From: UBA3478 sp965662045
GTDB lineage: Bacteria > Bacteroidota > Bacteroidia > Flavobacteriales > Flavobacteriaceae
Assembly (NCBI GenBank): GCA_965662045.1
Contig: CBFIGE010000001.1
Coordinates: 1 to 64,000 of the forward strand
Direction: 5' to 3'
Length of the DNA: 64,000 bases
Shown here: positions 46,732 through 56,066 of the stretch, piece by piece
Layout: the number at the start of each line of letters is the position of its first letter
Position numbering within the stretch: position 1 is the first letter of the stretch
The notes under the pieces: model-generated
Told to the model about the DNA's origin: nothing
The model's database searches: none
What the model saw: only the letters and a program-made list of their open reading frames with translations
Position numbers and translations under genes: made by a program

Positions 46732-48039
46732 ATGAAAAATGTCATTTCTGGTTTTTCAAAGCTCACAAAAGAGCAGAAAATAGACTGGTTGTGCGATTAT
46801 TATTCCAACAACCCAGAAGAAACGAAATCTCTGCTCAATCGCTACAACAACAGCGATCCAGACGTACAAAAAATTCACGACGAATTCATTGAAAATACAC
46901 TGAGCAATTATTACATGCCATTTGCCATTGCTCCCAATTTTTTAATTGACCAAAAAGTGTATGCCATTCCAATGGTTATTGAAGAAAGTTCTGTAGTCGC
47001 AGCGGCAGCGAAAGCAGCAAAATTTTGGTTAAACAAAGGTGGCTTTAAAACAGAAGTAGTTCAAACGGAAAAGGTAGGCCAAATTCATTTGACCTATCCT
47101 GATAATCCGCTGATGCTCAAAGATTTCTATGAATCTCATAGACATGAACTTTTGGAAAGTACTACCGAAATTACCAAAAACATGCAGGCTCGAGGAGGAG
47201 GAATTCTTGACATGAAACTCGTAGATAAAACAGAGCAACTAGAGGGCTATTTTCAAATACATATGTGCTTTGAAACCTTAGACGCCATGGGTGCAAATTT
47301 TATCAATTCATGTCTGGAGCAAGTTGCTAAGACATTTGAAACTCTAGCGGAACAACAAAGCTGTTTTGAAAATCACAAACCCAAGGTAGTCATGAGTATC
47401 TTGAGTAATTACGTTCCTAACTGCCTTGTTAGAGCAGAGGTGAGTTGCCCAATCGAAGAACTCACAGAAAATGATATAGATGGCCAAGAGTTTGCAGAAA
47501 ATTTTCTTACAGCCTTAAACATCGCCCATGTCGAACCCTATAGAGCTGTAACACACAACAAAGGTATTATGAATGGTATTGATGCCGTAGTAATGGCCAC
47601 TGGAAATGATTTTAGAGCTGTGGAGGCAGGTGTACACGCATATGCCGCTAAAAATGGAAGTTATCAAAGCCTAACTCATGCTAATATTGAGAAGGGTAAT
47701 TTTCATTTTTGGATTGAACTTCCTCTAGCACTAGGCACTGTGGGAGGACTTACCAAATTACACCCTTTAGTCCGCTTAGCACTGGGAGTTTTAGGCAATC
47801 CAAACGCTAAAGAGCTAATGAAGATTACAGCTGTAGCAGGACTAGCTCAAAATTTCGCTGCCGTAAAGTCACTCGTTACCACTGGTATTCAGAAAGGTCA
47901 CATGAAAATGCATTTATTGAATATACTCAATGGGTTTGGCGCGACAACCCAAGAAAAAAACAAGCTTGTTGTGCACTTCAAAAATGAAACGGTGAGTAAT
48001 GCAGCCGTGCAAAAAGCCCTAGAAGAACTCAGAAAATGA
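46732..48039 (+). CDS. mvaA: Hydroxymethylglutaryl-CoA reductase (class II)
   Basis: Converts HMG-CoA to mevalonate, the committed step of the mevalonate route to isoprenoids used by Flavobacteriia (class II enzymes can also run in reverse). The 435 residues show YAIPMVIEESSVVAAAAKAA (about 83-102, catalytic Glu), LDAMGANFINSCLEQ (about 180-194), GIMNGIDAVVMATGNDFRAVEAG (catalytic Asp/nucleotide site, about 280-302), LALGTVGGLTKLHP and the C-terminal catalytic His in GIQKGHMKMH (about 383-392). It overlaps the GHMP kinase start by 4 bases. Confidence 0.94.
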   Translation: MKNVISGFSKLTKEQKIDWLCDYYSNNPEETKSLLNRYNNSDPDVQKIHDEFIENTLSNYYMPFAIAPNFLIDQKVYAIPMVIEESSVVAAAAKAAKFWLNKGGFKTEVVQTEKVGQIHLTYPDNPLMLKDFYESHRHELLESTTEITKNMQARGGGILDMKLVDKTEQLEGYFQIHMCFETLDAMGANFINSCLEQVAKTFETLAEQQSCFENHKPKVVMSILSNYVPNCLVRAEVSCPIEELTENDIDGQEFAENFLTALNIAHVEPYRAVTHNKGIMNGIDAVVMATGNDFRAVEAGVHAYAAKNGSYQSLTHANIEKGNFHFWIELPLALGTVGGLTKLHPLVRLALGVLGNPNAKELMKITAVAGLAQNFAAVKSLVTTGIQKGHMKMHLLNILNGFGATTQEKNKLVVHFKNETVSNAAVQKALEELRK

Positions 48040-48965
48040 AGATAAGCTATCGCGCCAATGGAAAACTTTTAATCAGCGGAGAATACGCTGTTTTAGACGG
48101 TGCACTTGCCTTAGCCGTACCTTGTAAACAAGGGCAAAAAATAGAGGTTTCAACTGAAAAAACCTCCAAAGAACAGATACACTGGATCTCCTATTTAGAA
48201 GATGGAAGTTTATGGTACGAAGATGTTTTTTCACTTTTAAACTTTGAACCCTTAAAGCAAAATGATCCAGTTTCAAAAACACTAAAAATACTTTTCAAAC
48301 AAGCTAGAAAACTCAATGCCAACTTTCTTGTGAACGAGAATCAAGATATTCGAATTGAGACTTACCTAGAATTTAATAGACTTTGGGGATTTGGTTCTTC
48401 TTCGACACTCATCAGCTGTATTGCACAATGGGCAAAAGTGAATCCTTTCGAATTATTACACGGAGGATTTGGTGGCAGTGGTTACGATATCGCTTGCGCG
48501 ACAGCAGCAAAGCCGATCCTTTATAAAAAAACATCTGCTACTGATCCCTATATTCAAGAAGTTTCTTTTAGTCCTTCCTTTATAGATGATCTCGGCTGCG
48601 TTTACCTCAACCAAAAAAAAAGCAGTAAGGATGCCATAAGCGCCTACAATAAAATAACGAAGTCCGAAACTCTTATTAGCGAGATTAGTTCATTGAGCCA
48701 ATCCATTACAGCGGCCAAAGAACTAGATACATTTGAAGCAATGCTTTTAAGACACGAACAATTATTGGCCAACCATCTCAATATACCCACCATTCAAGAG
48801 CACTTATTCAATGATTTTTCAAAGGATAATGGACAAATCAAAAGTTTAGGAGCTTGGGGCGGCGATTTTATTTTAGTGACTCAAATTCAAAAAAATATCC
48901 CCTACTTTATAAGCAAGGGATATAAAACGATTTTAAAGTTGTCTGACCTAATACCTTCTTCTTAG
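48036..48965 (+). CDS. GHMP kinase of the mevalonate pathway (type uncertain)
   Basis: A 309-residue small-molecule kinase of the galactose/homoserine/mevalonate/phosphomevalonate group. The N-terminus ANGKLLISGEYAVLDGALALA (about 7-27) and the phosphate loop LWGFGSSSTLISC (about 114-126) are the two recognisable family motifs; GAWGGDFILV near residue 270 is the third. Coupling to mvaA (ATGA overlap) points to mevalonate or phosphomevalonate phosphorylation. Which one cannot be told. Its 3' end encloses a minus-strand terminator and overlaps the ppiD-like stop by 4 bases. Confidence 0.85.
   Translation: MKISYRANGKLLISGEYAVLDGALALAVPCKQGQKIEVSTEKTSKEQIHWISYLEDGSLWYEDVFSLLNFEPLKQNDPVSKTLKILFKQARKLNANFLVNENQDIRIETYLEFNRLWGFGSSSTLISCIAQWAKVNPFELLHGGFGGSGYDIACATAAKPILYKKTSATDPYIQEVSFSPSFIDDLGCVYLNQKKSSKDAISAYNKITKSETLISEISSLSQSITAAKELDTFEAMLLRHEQLLANHLNIPTIQEHLFNDFSKDNGQIKSLGAWGGDFILVTQIQKNIPYFISKGYKTILKLSDLIPSS
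48889..48923 (-). terminator. Terminator of the PpiD-like gene, inside the GHMP kinase gene
   Basis: Read on the minus strand, the 29 bases from 48923 to 48895 fold into a hairpin of about 13 pairs, beginning ATATCCC and closing GGGATAT, with two G-T wobbles and a three-base loop, followed by a run of six to seven T. It starts 39 bases past the PpiD-like gene's stop and is entirely inside the convergent kinase gene. Confidence 0.8.
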
Positions 48966-51085
48966 TAGAAAAGTAAGCGATTGTCATTAATCTCCGCCAT
49001 ATCTTTTAAAGCCTCATATGTACCAATACTAGCGTTTTGAATATTTTCAGCGGTAAGTGTCTGTGTAAATGGCGCAAAATTAGGCAGGGTGATGGCTTCA
49101 TTTAAATTAACCAAACGCACCATAAATACTCCTGTATTACCTTGAATGAGCTCTGATTCTTCACCAATTTGGAGACCAAGGGCAGTTCCAACTACAGTAG
49201 GCTCAGGACCTGATCCTGAAATTACTGGCGAATTCAGTGTTAAAGCCATTCCTCTTGAAAGCATCACACTTGCATCTTTAGCAGTTTGATCTAAATTCTT
49301 TCCACCGTATTGTGCTCTGATCATTTGAACCTTACGTTCTTTTCTTATCATTGGAGTAGCAATAAACGAGGCATCTTCTACAGACTGCAACCCTTCTTTA
49401 TAAACATTGGTCATTTGTGCAACAACATAACCCGAAGCCAAATCAAATCTTCTGATATCTCCAGAAGTTGTTTCAGCATCAAACGCCCATTTTACTATAT
49501 TTCTTTGCTCTCCAAGTCCTGGTAAATTTTCATCTACTGAACGGATTTTACTTACGGGTCTCGACGACAAATTCATCTCCACGGCTATATTTGTAAACTC
49601 GCTTGCCTCAGCATCATTCACCTTCATTTCGAAAGAAGTAGCATCTGTAAAGAGTTTATTTACAGTTAAATCCGAAGGTTCGATTCTGCGCGTCAAAGTG
49701 GCTACCTGAAAAACGTCTCGTTTATCTTCAATTTTTACAATGTGATAACCAAAATCAGTCTCTACTAAACCAATTGCTCCTGTACTGTTTCTAAAACAAA
49801 AGTCATTGAATGCATCGACCATAGCTCCCTCTTGAAAATAACCAAGATCTCCACCTCTGCTACCTGACGGCCCATCTGAATTCTCACGAGCTAAGTCGGC
49901 AAAAACCACATCATCCCTTCTAGATTCAGCGAGTAGTCTACGAGCCTCTGCTCTAGCCTCATTTTTTGTGCGCGTAACAGATTCCGCTGCTCTTTCAGCT
50001 CCTTCATACGCAATCAAAATATGAGAAGCTCTTACCTCACCTTGCATCTTTTTGCCAATAAGCTTACTAATCATGTAGGCTCCGTTTTCCTTGTAAGGTC
50101 CAAAAGTCTCACCCATGTTTAAACCAACAATAGAATCACCATATGTTACAGAAATTGCTTCTTTAGGTCTGTAAATACTGTCAAAAGCTTGATCAGAATT
50201 TAAATCTAAGAAAGCTTGTAAATCATTAGTTTGAGAAAATCCAGCAATGGTGTCATAACTGTCCCTTGCCTGATTGTAAGTGACTTTAGCCTCTAATAAT
50301 TCATTTATTGAAGCTAACGCACTTTGCTCATCTTCTAATGAAGCGACTTCTGGAAAAAATACATAGCGTATATCTCTAGCTGCATCTTGTTGAAATAGCG
50401 CTGAATTTTCGTCTATATATTTCTGTATATCATTTCTACTCACCTGTATTGTACTATCAGGAATGGTGTTATAGGGAATTTTGATGTACTGAATATCTGC
50501 TTTGTCATTTTGCAATTTGAATTCAAATGCTCCTTCTTTGAGGGTAGATACTACGCCTGCCTGTATAAAATTAAAGTAAATACGTTCTTTAGCGGCATTG
50601 ATAATTGAAGATTCTTCTTTCAACCAAGAGTCGTAGCGAAGTGGGTCATTTTCTTTCCAATTTTGAATCGCATTTTTAAAAATCATACTGTTAAAAAAAC
50701 CATTTTCATCTTGAAATTCTGGAATATTAGCGTAAGCTGAAGTCGATAAGTAATCAGCAATTTGATCACCTTCGATTTCTAAACCTAGCGCATTAAATTC
50801 TTGTTTCAAAATTTCTCCTCTAACCATCTGATCGTAAACAATATTCACGAGTCTGTTATTAGAGTACTGATTTTGGTATGCGACAGAAGCTTGCTCCATT
50901 CGCTCTCTAAAATCTTCAATTGATATTTCTGAATCGTTTACTTCAGCAATCACACTTGAAAAGGTTCCTCCACCACTAAAATTGTTGCTTGAGAATATTC
51001 CAGAGATGACAAATGCAAAAAGTGCTAAACCAATTATTAAGATTAATATCGTTGTTTGCTTTCTTATATTACCTAAAATCGCCAT
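48962..51085 (-). CDS. Peptidylprolyl isomerase / SurA-like periplasmic folding protein (PpiD type)
   Basis: A 707-residue membrane-anchored chaperone/foldase. One helix near the N-terminus (about 11-33, TTILILIIGLALFAFVISGIF), a SurA_N-type helical chaperone domain (about 36-230), one parvulin domain (EVRASHILIAYEGAERAAES to FGYHIVKIEDKRD, about 350-455), then a further chaperone-like region. The domain order is that of PpiD in Bacteroidota, which helps outer-membrane and secreted proteins emerging from Sec. It is followed by a terminator of its own and precedes the CorC-type gene by about 66 bases. Confidence 0.9.
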   Translation of the reverse strand: MAILGNIRKQTTILILIIGLALFAFVISGIFSSNNFSGGGTFSSVIAEVNDSEISIEDFRERMEQASVAYQNQYSNNRLVNIVYDQMVRGEILKQEFNALGLEIEGDQIADYLSTSAYANIPEFQDENGFFNSMIFKNAIQNWKENDPLRYDSWLKEESSIINAAKERIYFNFIQAGVVSTLKEGAFEFKLQNDKADIQYIKIPYNTIPDSTIQVSRNDIQKYIDENSALFQQDAARDIRYVFFPEVASLEDEQSALASINELLEAKVTYNQARDSYDTIAGFSQTNDLQAFLDLNSDQAFDSIYRPKEAISVTYGDSIVGLNMGETFGPYKENGAYMISKLIGKKMQGEVRASHILIAYEGAERAAESVTRTKNEARAEARRLLAESRRDDVVFADLARENSDGPSGSRGGDLGYFQEGAMVDAFNDFCFRNSTGAIGLVETDFGYHIVKIEDKRDVFQVATLTRRIEPSDLTVNKLFTDATSFEMKVNDAEASEFTNIAVEMNLSSRPVSKIRSVDENLPGLGEQRNIVKWAFDAETTSGDIRRFDLASGYVVAQMTNVYKEGLQSVEDASFIATPMIRKERKVQMIRAQYGGKNLDQTAKDASVMLSRGMALTLNSPVISGSGPEPTVVGTALGLQIGEESELIQGNTGVFMVRLVNLNEAITLPNFAPFTQTLTAENIQNASIGTYEALKDMAEINDNRLLFY

Positions 51086-51151
51086 AGTATTGTATTTCTA
51101 AGAGGGGCGAAAGTACAAAAATCTTTTGAAAAATAAATCCTATATACGTAG

Positions 51152-52543
51152 CTAATCAGCGATATTACGGTGTATTTTAACCAATACAATTTTGGTGCTA
51201 GAAACCTCAACGATATCGAGGACATAGGTGTCGATATCCATTTTAAATCCCTTTTCAGGAATATCCTCGGTTTGATTCATAATCAATCCGCCCAAAGTTT
51301 CGTATTCTTCGCTCTCTGGAAGATTTAATTTATACTGNNNNNNNNNNNNNNNNNNNNNNNNNNNNNNNNNNNNNNNNNNNNNNNNNNNNNNNNNNNNNNN
51401 NNNNNNNNNNNNNNNNNNNNNNNNNNNNNNNNNNNGCTCATTTAGGTAATCTACCTCTAAACGCGCTGAAAACAAATAAGTAAAATCATCTATTTGCTCC
51501 TCGTGGTATTCCACCACATCGTGTTCATCTTCTATTTCTCCAAATAATTCTTCGATAATATCTTCGACTGTTAATATTCCTGAAGTTCCTCCATACTCAT
51601 CTATAACAACAGCCATAGACCTTCGTTTTTTAGTCAAAAGGTTCAAAGTGTCTTGTATAAGCATAGTCTCAGGAACATACTCTATAGCCTTCATTATCGA
51701 TCTTATACTTTGAGGTTTTTTAAACAAATCAAAGGAATGCACGTATCCTATAATATCATCTATATTCTCACGGTAAACAAGGATTTTTGAAAATCCAGTC
51801 TCTGTAAAAAGCCTACTTAAATCAGATAAGCGATCTCGATATTCCACAGCACAAATTTCTGTTCTTGGAATCATTGCTTCTCTAGTTTTAACCTCAGAAA
51901 ATTCAAGTGCATTTTGAAAAATCTGAACCTCGGAATCAATTTCATCGTTGTCGCTTACCGCCTCCATTTGTTCATTAATGTAATCGCCCAATTCGTCTTT
52001 ACTAAAGGCTTTTGTAATTTCATCTCCTGCAGTCTTAAAAAAGATGCGCAAAACGAAATCGCTCACTTTCATTACAAGCCAAGATAAACCTGAAAATAAA
52101 ATGTAGAAGAAATAAGCAGGGAGCGCTAAAACTTTAATCAAGGAATTGGCATAAATCTGAAATAGCACTTTGGGTAAAAACTCTGCAGTAATTAAAATAA
52201 CTGCCGTTGAAATTACGGTTTGCGTCAGTACTACAAAATCATTGAGCAAAAGTTGCATCCAATAGGGATCAGCGGTTGTAGCCGAGGGAAGCATTTTCGT
52301 GAGCAGATCACCCATATAATAACCGTATATCACTAAGGCAATATTATTACCGATCAACATACTCGCGAGAAACTTCGAAGGATTTGCCGTTAGGCGACCT
52401 AGAATCTGTGATAAAAATCCCTCCTGTTTCTTTTCAATCTCTACATGGATTTTATTCGCCGAGACGAAGGCAATTTCCATTCCTGAAAAAAACGCAGAGA
52501 GCAATAGCGCAAATCCGATTATTATCCAATAATGTTCAATCAA
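51152..52543 (-). CDS. CNNM/CorC (hemolysin) family membrane protein, interrupted by an assembly gap
   Basis: A DUF21-CBS-CorC_HlyC protein. The N-terminal membrane domain (about 1-175, IIGFALLLSAFFSGMEIAFVSANKIHVE, EFLPKVLFQI) is followed by paired CBS domains (MIPRTEICAVEYRD near 218 and VVIDEYGGTSGILTVEDIIEELFGEIEDEHD near 312-342) and a C-terminal CorC_HlyC transport-associated domain. The frame runs through a 98-N gap inside the last domain: SARLEVDYLNE on one side and QYKLNLPESEEYETLGGLI on the other. These flanks fit each other almost directly, so the real protein is probably about 430 residues rather than 463. Related to GldE-like proteins but not identifiable as gldE here. Confidence 0.85.
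   Translation of the reverse strand: MIEHYWIIIGFALLLSAFFSGMEIAFVSANKIHVEIEKKQEGFLSQILGRLTANPSKFLASMLIGNNIALVIYGYYMGDLLTKMLPSATTADPYWMQLLLNDFVVLTQTVISTAVILITAEFLPKVLFQIYANSLIKVLALPAYFFYILFSGLSWLVMKVSDFVLRIFFKTAGDEITKAFSKDELGDYINEQMEAVSDNDEIDSEVQIFQNALEFSEVKTREAMIPRTEICAVEYRDRLSDLSRLFTETGFSKILVYRENIDDIIGYVHSFDLFKKPQSIRSIMKAIEYVPETMLIQDTLNLLTKKRRSMAVVIDEYGGTSGILTVEDIIEELFGEIEDEHDVVEYHEEQIDDFTYLFSARLEVDYLNEXXXXXXXXXXXXXXXXXXXXXXXXXXXXXXXXXQYKLNLPESEEYETLGGLIMNQTEDIPEKGFKMDIDTYVLDIVEVSSTKIVLVKIHRNIAD
51338..51435. other. Assembly gap (98 N)
   Basis: A run of N from 51338 to 51435 inside the CNNM/CorC gene. It keeps the reading frame. Its length is doubtful because the protein flanks leave little room for missing residues (see findings). 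Confidence 0.95.
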
Positions 52544-52560
52544 AGGCAGAAAGTTTTAGG

Positions 52561-52755
52561 TTATTCACCTTGACGTTTTTCAAATTTCTTTCGGTAGTTT
52601 CTTCTAAAAAAGAACATTCCCAATGAAATCACTAAAAAAAACGCAAATAACATTCGATCTGAATTCGGTTCGCTGTAAATAGAAAACAGTCGCACTGCTG
52701 AAAAAAAGGCTACGACTAAATAAAGGTACTCTGTATATTTTAAAATCTTAATCAT
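52561..52755 (-). CDS. Small membrane protein, 64 residues
   Basis: Two hydrophobic segments (about 10-24 and 34-49) and a strongly basic end (FFRRNYRKKFEKRQGE), which should lie in the cytoplasm. It starts inside the end of lptC (8-base overlap) and precedes the CorC-type gene by 17 bases, so it belongs to the same transcript. Function unknown; small proteins of this kind occur beside lptC in relatives. Confidence 0.7.
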   Translation of the reverse strand: MIKILKYTEYLYLVVAFFSAVRLFSIYSEPNSDRMLFAFFLVISLGMFFFRRNYRKKFEKRQGE

Positions 52756-53371
52756 CTGATTCTTCTTCGACGTTCATTACGCCATAAGTTTGCATAGCAT
52801 AAAAATACGTGAAATCTCTGTTGAAATCCAATCCTAATCCGTTCATGACCGTTCCATCTTCAGGATTTTCAAAAGTGAAGGCTTCAGGAGTAAAAATCCA
52901 AGAGTCTTGTCGGTCCCAAAAGAGTTTATCCGTATATAATATTTTGTTATCATGGGTTTCAATAACTACATTTCCTTCTAACTCAATGAGATTAGTCAAA
53001 GAATAAACCGTGGCATAATCCGCTTTAATGATTGTTTTTTGGTCAGACTCATCGAAAAAATCCAAAACAATACCTTCTGGAAACAACTGATGTCTAAAGC
53101 GCAAGTTCTCGTAATTTTCATTGAGTGAACTGCGTAAAATAACAATCACCCTCGCCGTATCTTTATCTTGTAATCGCAACGGCTTAGCGACCTCCGTGTA
53201 GGTGAGAACAAAATCTTTGGTTATTCCCTGCGGAAAAATTTCCTTTTGTTTCTCTTCTAAAACTCGTTCGTACTCTTCAGCACAGCTATAAAAAAGAGAT
53301 GCCATAACAATTACTGTCATGGCATTCTTAAATATTTTATTTAGAACCTCAGTTCTCAAATCATTAGTCAA
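52748..53371 (-). CDS. lptC: LPS export ABC transporter periplasmic protein LptC
   Basis: LptC passes LPS from LptBFG to LptA. The 207 residues have an N-terminal lipoprotein-type signal (MTNDLRTEVLNKIFKNAM and VIVMASLFYSC, Cys30; an internal Met at residue 18 is an alternative start), and the LptC/OstA-like jellyroll strands ATVYSLTNLIELEGNVVIETHDNKILYTDKLFWDRQDSWIFT (about 122-163). A lipid anchor instead of a membrane helix is usual in Bacteroidota. It overlaps the upstream TPR gene by 8 bases. Confidence 0.85.
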   Translation of the reverse strand: MTNDLRTEVLNKIFKNAMTVIVMASLFYSCAEEYERVLEEKQKEIFPQGITKDFVLTYTEVAKPLRLQDKDTARVIVILRSSLNENYENLRFRHQLFPEGIVLDFFDESDQKTIIKADYATVYSLTNLIELEGNVVIETHDNKILYTDKLFWDRQDSWIFTPEAFTFENPEDGTVMNGLGLDFNRDFTYFYAMQTYGVMNVEEESDD

Positions 53372-54737
53372 GAGATGGCACTTTCACGCTTCCACCTACC
53401 CAACACGAAAAAGAAATCGTCTGACCTGCTCGTCCTGAATTAAAGATGTCTGTTTTCGACGGTGCTTTGGCATTGTATGAAGCCACTGCCTTAGAAGCTG
53501 TACTTCTTAGTGATGGATCAACACGCCCTGCCTTCGCAGCTGTTTGAGCCGCCAACCAATAAATAGATCTTTTTTCAAACTGTGACTCTCCACAACTGTT
53601 TGCTGAATTGGCATACAAGCTAGCAAGTAATAGGTAAGCTCGACCATTTGCCTTATAAGCCTGAATCGCTTTATTCAGATAGGTTCTCGCTTGTGAAGAA
53701 CTTCTCTTTCTCGCAATTGTAGCGATTTTATAGAGGATATTTGATTTTCTATAGTTGTCTTCTTCCAACTCAACGGCTTTATTAAAGTCAGCCATAGCTC
53801 CACTAGTATCTCCGCCTTTTTGCTTGAGTGTACCTCCGTAAAGGTACGCATCAGCAGAAGGATCTAATGCGAGTTGTGCCTCAAATAATTTCTTAAACAT
53901 TGGGTCATCTGTACATTCTTTTGAGAACATTCTTCCTACTGCACTTTTTACCCACTTGACATCGCCCTTACGCTCTTCGTAATTCTTTTCGTAAAGCGGA
54001 ATGAGATTATTACAATCTGCAAGCGCTCCTAATTTAGAATCTATACTCTGAGCAATCTTACCAAAAGATTCTGAATTAGTAGTGTAAGCCTTAAGCCTTC
54101 TTTTGTCCTTAGAAGTGATTGTACCATCTTCTTCTTTAGGTAGAAGTCTTTGAATAGCATTAGTCAGCTTCATATTCTCAACTTCTACTTTAGAAACAAC
54201 CTCATCATAGACATCAAATACCGTTTGAATTTCTTGTTTTCCTTCATCGTGAAGATCTACCAGGCTTGAAAAATACATGTAGAGTGCTTGAGGATTAGAG
54301 AAATTAGATCGATCATTCATGAAGGCGTCATTGAGCTGCGTGTAGATATCGTCCTTTCCAATCATTTTCTGTTTGTATTTGAATAGAACCTTGTCAATGA
54401 TGATGTCTGCCATTGCATAATTTTTAGGAAAATACTGCATAGAATCATCATACAACTTCATCAAATCAACAATGAAGGCGTCTTTGTCGGCTCCACTGCT
54501 ATTTGTAATCTTATGCTTTAAAATGCGCTCACCATACAAAAAGTTAGCTCTGTTTATATCTGGGCAAGCCTCTAGAACCATTTTCCATGGTTCGTAAGCG
54601 GCATCGTAATTTTTAACTTTAGCGTATTCTACGTAGATAGACAAGTTTGTCATACACTCTTGATTTGGTGCTTGACTCATTGTCATTTGAATGGCAAAGA
54701 ACAGGGTTAATGTGCTCATCAATAATGTCTTTCTCAT
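53364..54737 (-). CDS. Periplasmic TPR-repeat protein
   Basis: A 457-residue protein with a signal peptide (MRKTLLMSTLTLFFAIQMTMSQ) followed by helical repeats: CPDINRANFLYGERILKHKI, YMAFS-type helices, DPSADAYLYGGTLKQKGGDTSGAMADFNKAVEL and RAYLLLASLYANSANSCG. TPRs usually scaffold protein complexes; its place ahead of lptC and after the outer-membrane barrel gene suggests an envelope task. No enzyme motif. Function unknown. Confidence 0.8.
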   Translation of the reverse strand: MRKTLLMSTLTLFFAIQMTMSQAPNQECMTNLSIYVEYAKVKNYDAAYEPWKMVLEACPDINRANFLYGERILKHKITNSSGADKDAFIVDLMKLYDDSMQYFPKNYAMADIIIDKVLFKYKQKMIGKDDIYTQLNDAFMNDRSNFSNPQALYMYFSSLVDLHDEGKQEIQTVFDVYDEVVSKVEVENMKLTNAIQRLLPKEEDGTITSKDKRRLKAYTTNSESFGKIAQSIDSKLGALADCNNLIPLYEKNYEERKGDVKWVKSAVGRMFSKECTDDPMFKKLFEAQLALDPSADAYLYGGTLKQKGGDTSGAMADFNKAVELEEDNYRKSNILYKIATIARKRSSSQARTYLNKAIQAYKANGRAYLLLASLYANSANSCGESQFEKRSIYWLAAQTAAKAGRVDPSLRSTASKAVASYNAKAPSKTDIFNSGRAGQTISFSCWVGGSVKVPSLD

Positions 54738-54779
54738 ATCTTGCGTTTTTGTGTGGGTAAATTTATCTATTTTCTATTT

Positions 54780-56066
54780 TTAGTCTATTCTTCTTTTAAT
54801 GAACCATTTGTCATTCAAAGCGAGTCCAATATTTATGCCAAAGTAATTTTCCTTAACTAAATCAGCACTTACCGTACCTTTAGACCCTATTTCAATTCCG
54901 ACGTTCAAATTAGAAAATCGGTCGTTATAAGTACCTCCCATTGGGAGCCCAATACCAAACGAAAACAGGGATTCTTTTATTGTTTCTCCGTTTACAACCA
55001 TTCCAGAATTACTCGATCTGAATCCCGCTCTGTAGGTAATACGATTATAGATTCCGCTAAGAGCTTGGTAGTTAGGAATGAAATATCCTCCAATGATAAA
55101 ATTAGATGCTTTGGTATAACCGACATTATCTGCGTCTAAAAACTCATTTTTGAATGCACTCATATCTTTATTGTGGTATTCTGCTCCGACAAACCACTTA
55201 TAATCCTTACCTATTCCTAAACCATATTTATAGGTAGTGGGAACATTTACATCTGTATTTTTTAAGTTTTCTTGGTCTAAATCAATATCAACCAGTTCTA
55301 CGTTTCTACCATTAGAAACGAAAAAAGAACCTATAGCCTGACGATTTTCTGACTTAAAACTCAGGGGAGAGTTCACGCCAAAATAAGCTCTAAGCCTGTA
55401 GTAATCATTTTTGATGTACACTTCTGGACTATATGTGAAGGCATAATTGACATCTAAACCATTTATTCGTGAATCTCGATTGTCAAAGGTTCCGAACTGC
55501 AAGCCTTGTACTGTTTGAGAGCGATCATAAGCCAAATTTCCAAAATTAAAATGGGCAGATAATCCGACATTAAAATCTGGACTGACTTGAATTCCAGTAC
55601 CCAAAAATACTTTGTTAAGTCCTCCAGATCCTTCATAAAAAGTGCTTAGTGTATCCTGAGACTGGTTGACTGTTTCATCTAAAATATTGTATCCAACAGA
55701 AGAATAGGGAATAAGACCAAACCCAACAGACATTTTTTGAGAGACTGGAAAAGCTAAGGCCATATATTCCAAGTTTGCTACTACGCTCTCAGCACTGAGG
55801 TCATTGGTTTTGAAGTCAATGGTGCGATAAGAAATACCAACAGTGTAGGCAGTGATCCTCAAATCACCATAAGCAGCAGGGTTTTGAAGATTGATGTGTA
55901 TACTGTCTCCAGCCATACTAAGACCACCCATGGCTCTATTGTCAATAGTTGTACCACTTCGAAACTCTCCAATCCCAAAAATAGAATAAGGAGAGACCGT
56001 CCCATTTTGGGCCATGGTCGTTATTGTTGTTAATAAGGCGATTACCGCAAAACCTACTCTCATCAT
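54780..56066 (-). CDS. Outer membrane beta-barrel protein
   Basis: A 428-residue exported protein (signal MMRVGFAVIALLTTITTMAQ). The mature part starts NGTVSPYSIFGIGEFRSGTTIDNRAMGGLSMAGDSIHINLQNPAAYGDLR, a start typical of FadL/PorV-like Bacteroidota barrels, with many alternating beta strands and final strand FGINIGLALNDKWFIKRRID. The ligand is unknown. It follows coaX directly: the coaX stop codon starts at the base after the barrel's ATG. Both genes then lead into the TPR-lptC block. Confidence 0.8.
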   Translation of the reverse strand: MMRVGFAVIALLTTITTMAQNGTVSPYSIFGIGEFRSGTTIDNRAMGGLSMAGDSIHINLQNPAAYGDLRITAYTVGISYRTIDFKTNDLSAESVVANLEYMALAFPVSQKMSVGFGLIPYSSVGYNILDETVNQSQDTLSTFYEGSGGLNKVFLGTGIQVSPDFNVGLSAHFNFGNLAYDRSQTVQGLQFGTFDNRDSRINGLDVNYAFTYSPEVYIKNDYYRLRAYFGVNSPLSFKSENRQAIGSFFVSNGRNVELVDIDLDQENLKNTDVNVPTTYKYGLGIGKDYKWFVGAEYHNKDMSAFKNEFLDADNVGYTKASNFIIGGYFIPNYQALSGIYNRITYRAGFRSSNSGMVVNGETIKESLFSFGIGLPMGGTYNDRFSNLNVGIEIGSKGTVSADLVKENYFGINIGLALNDKWFIKRRID

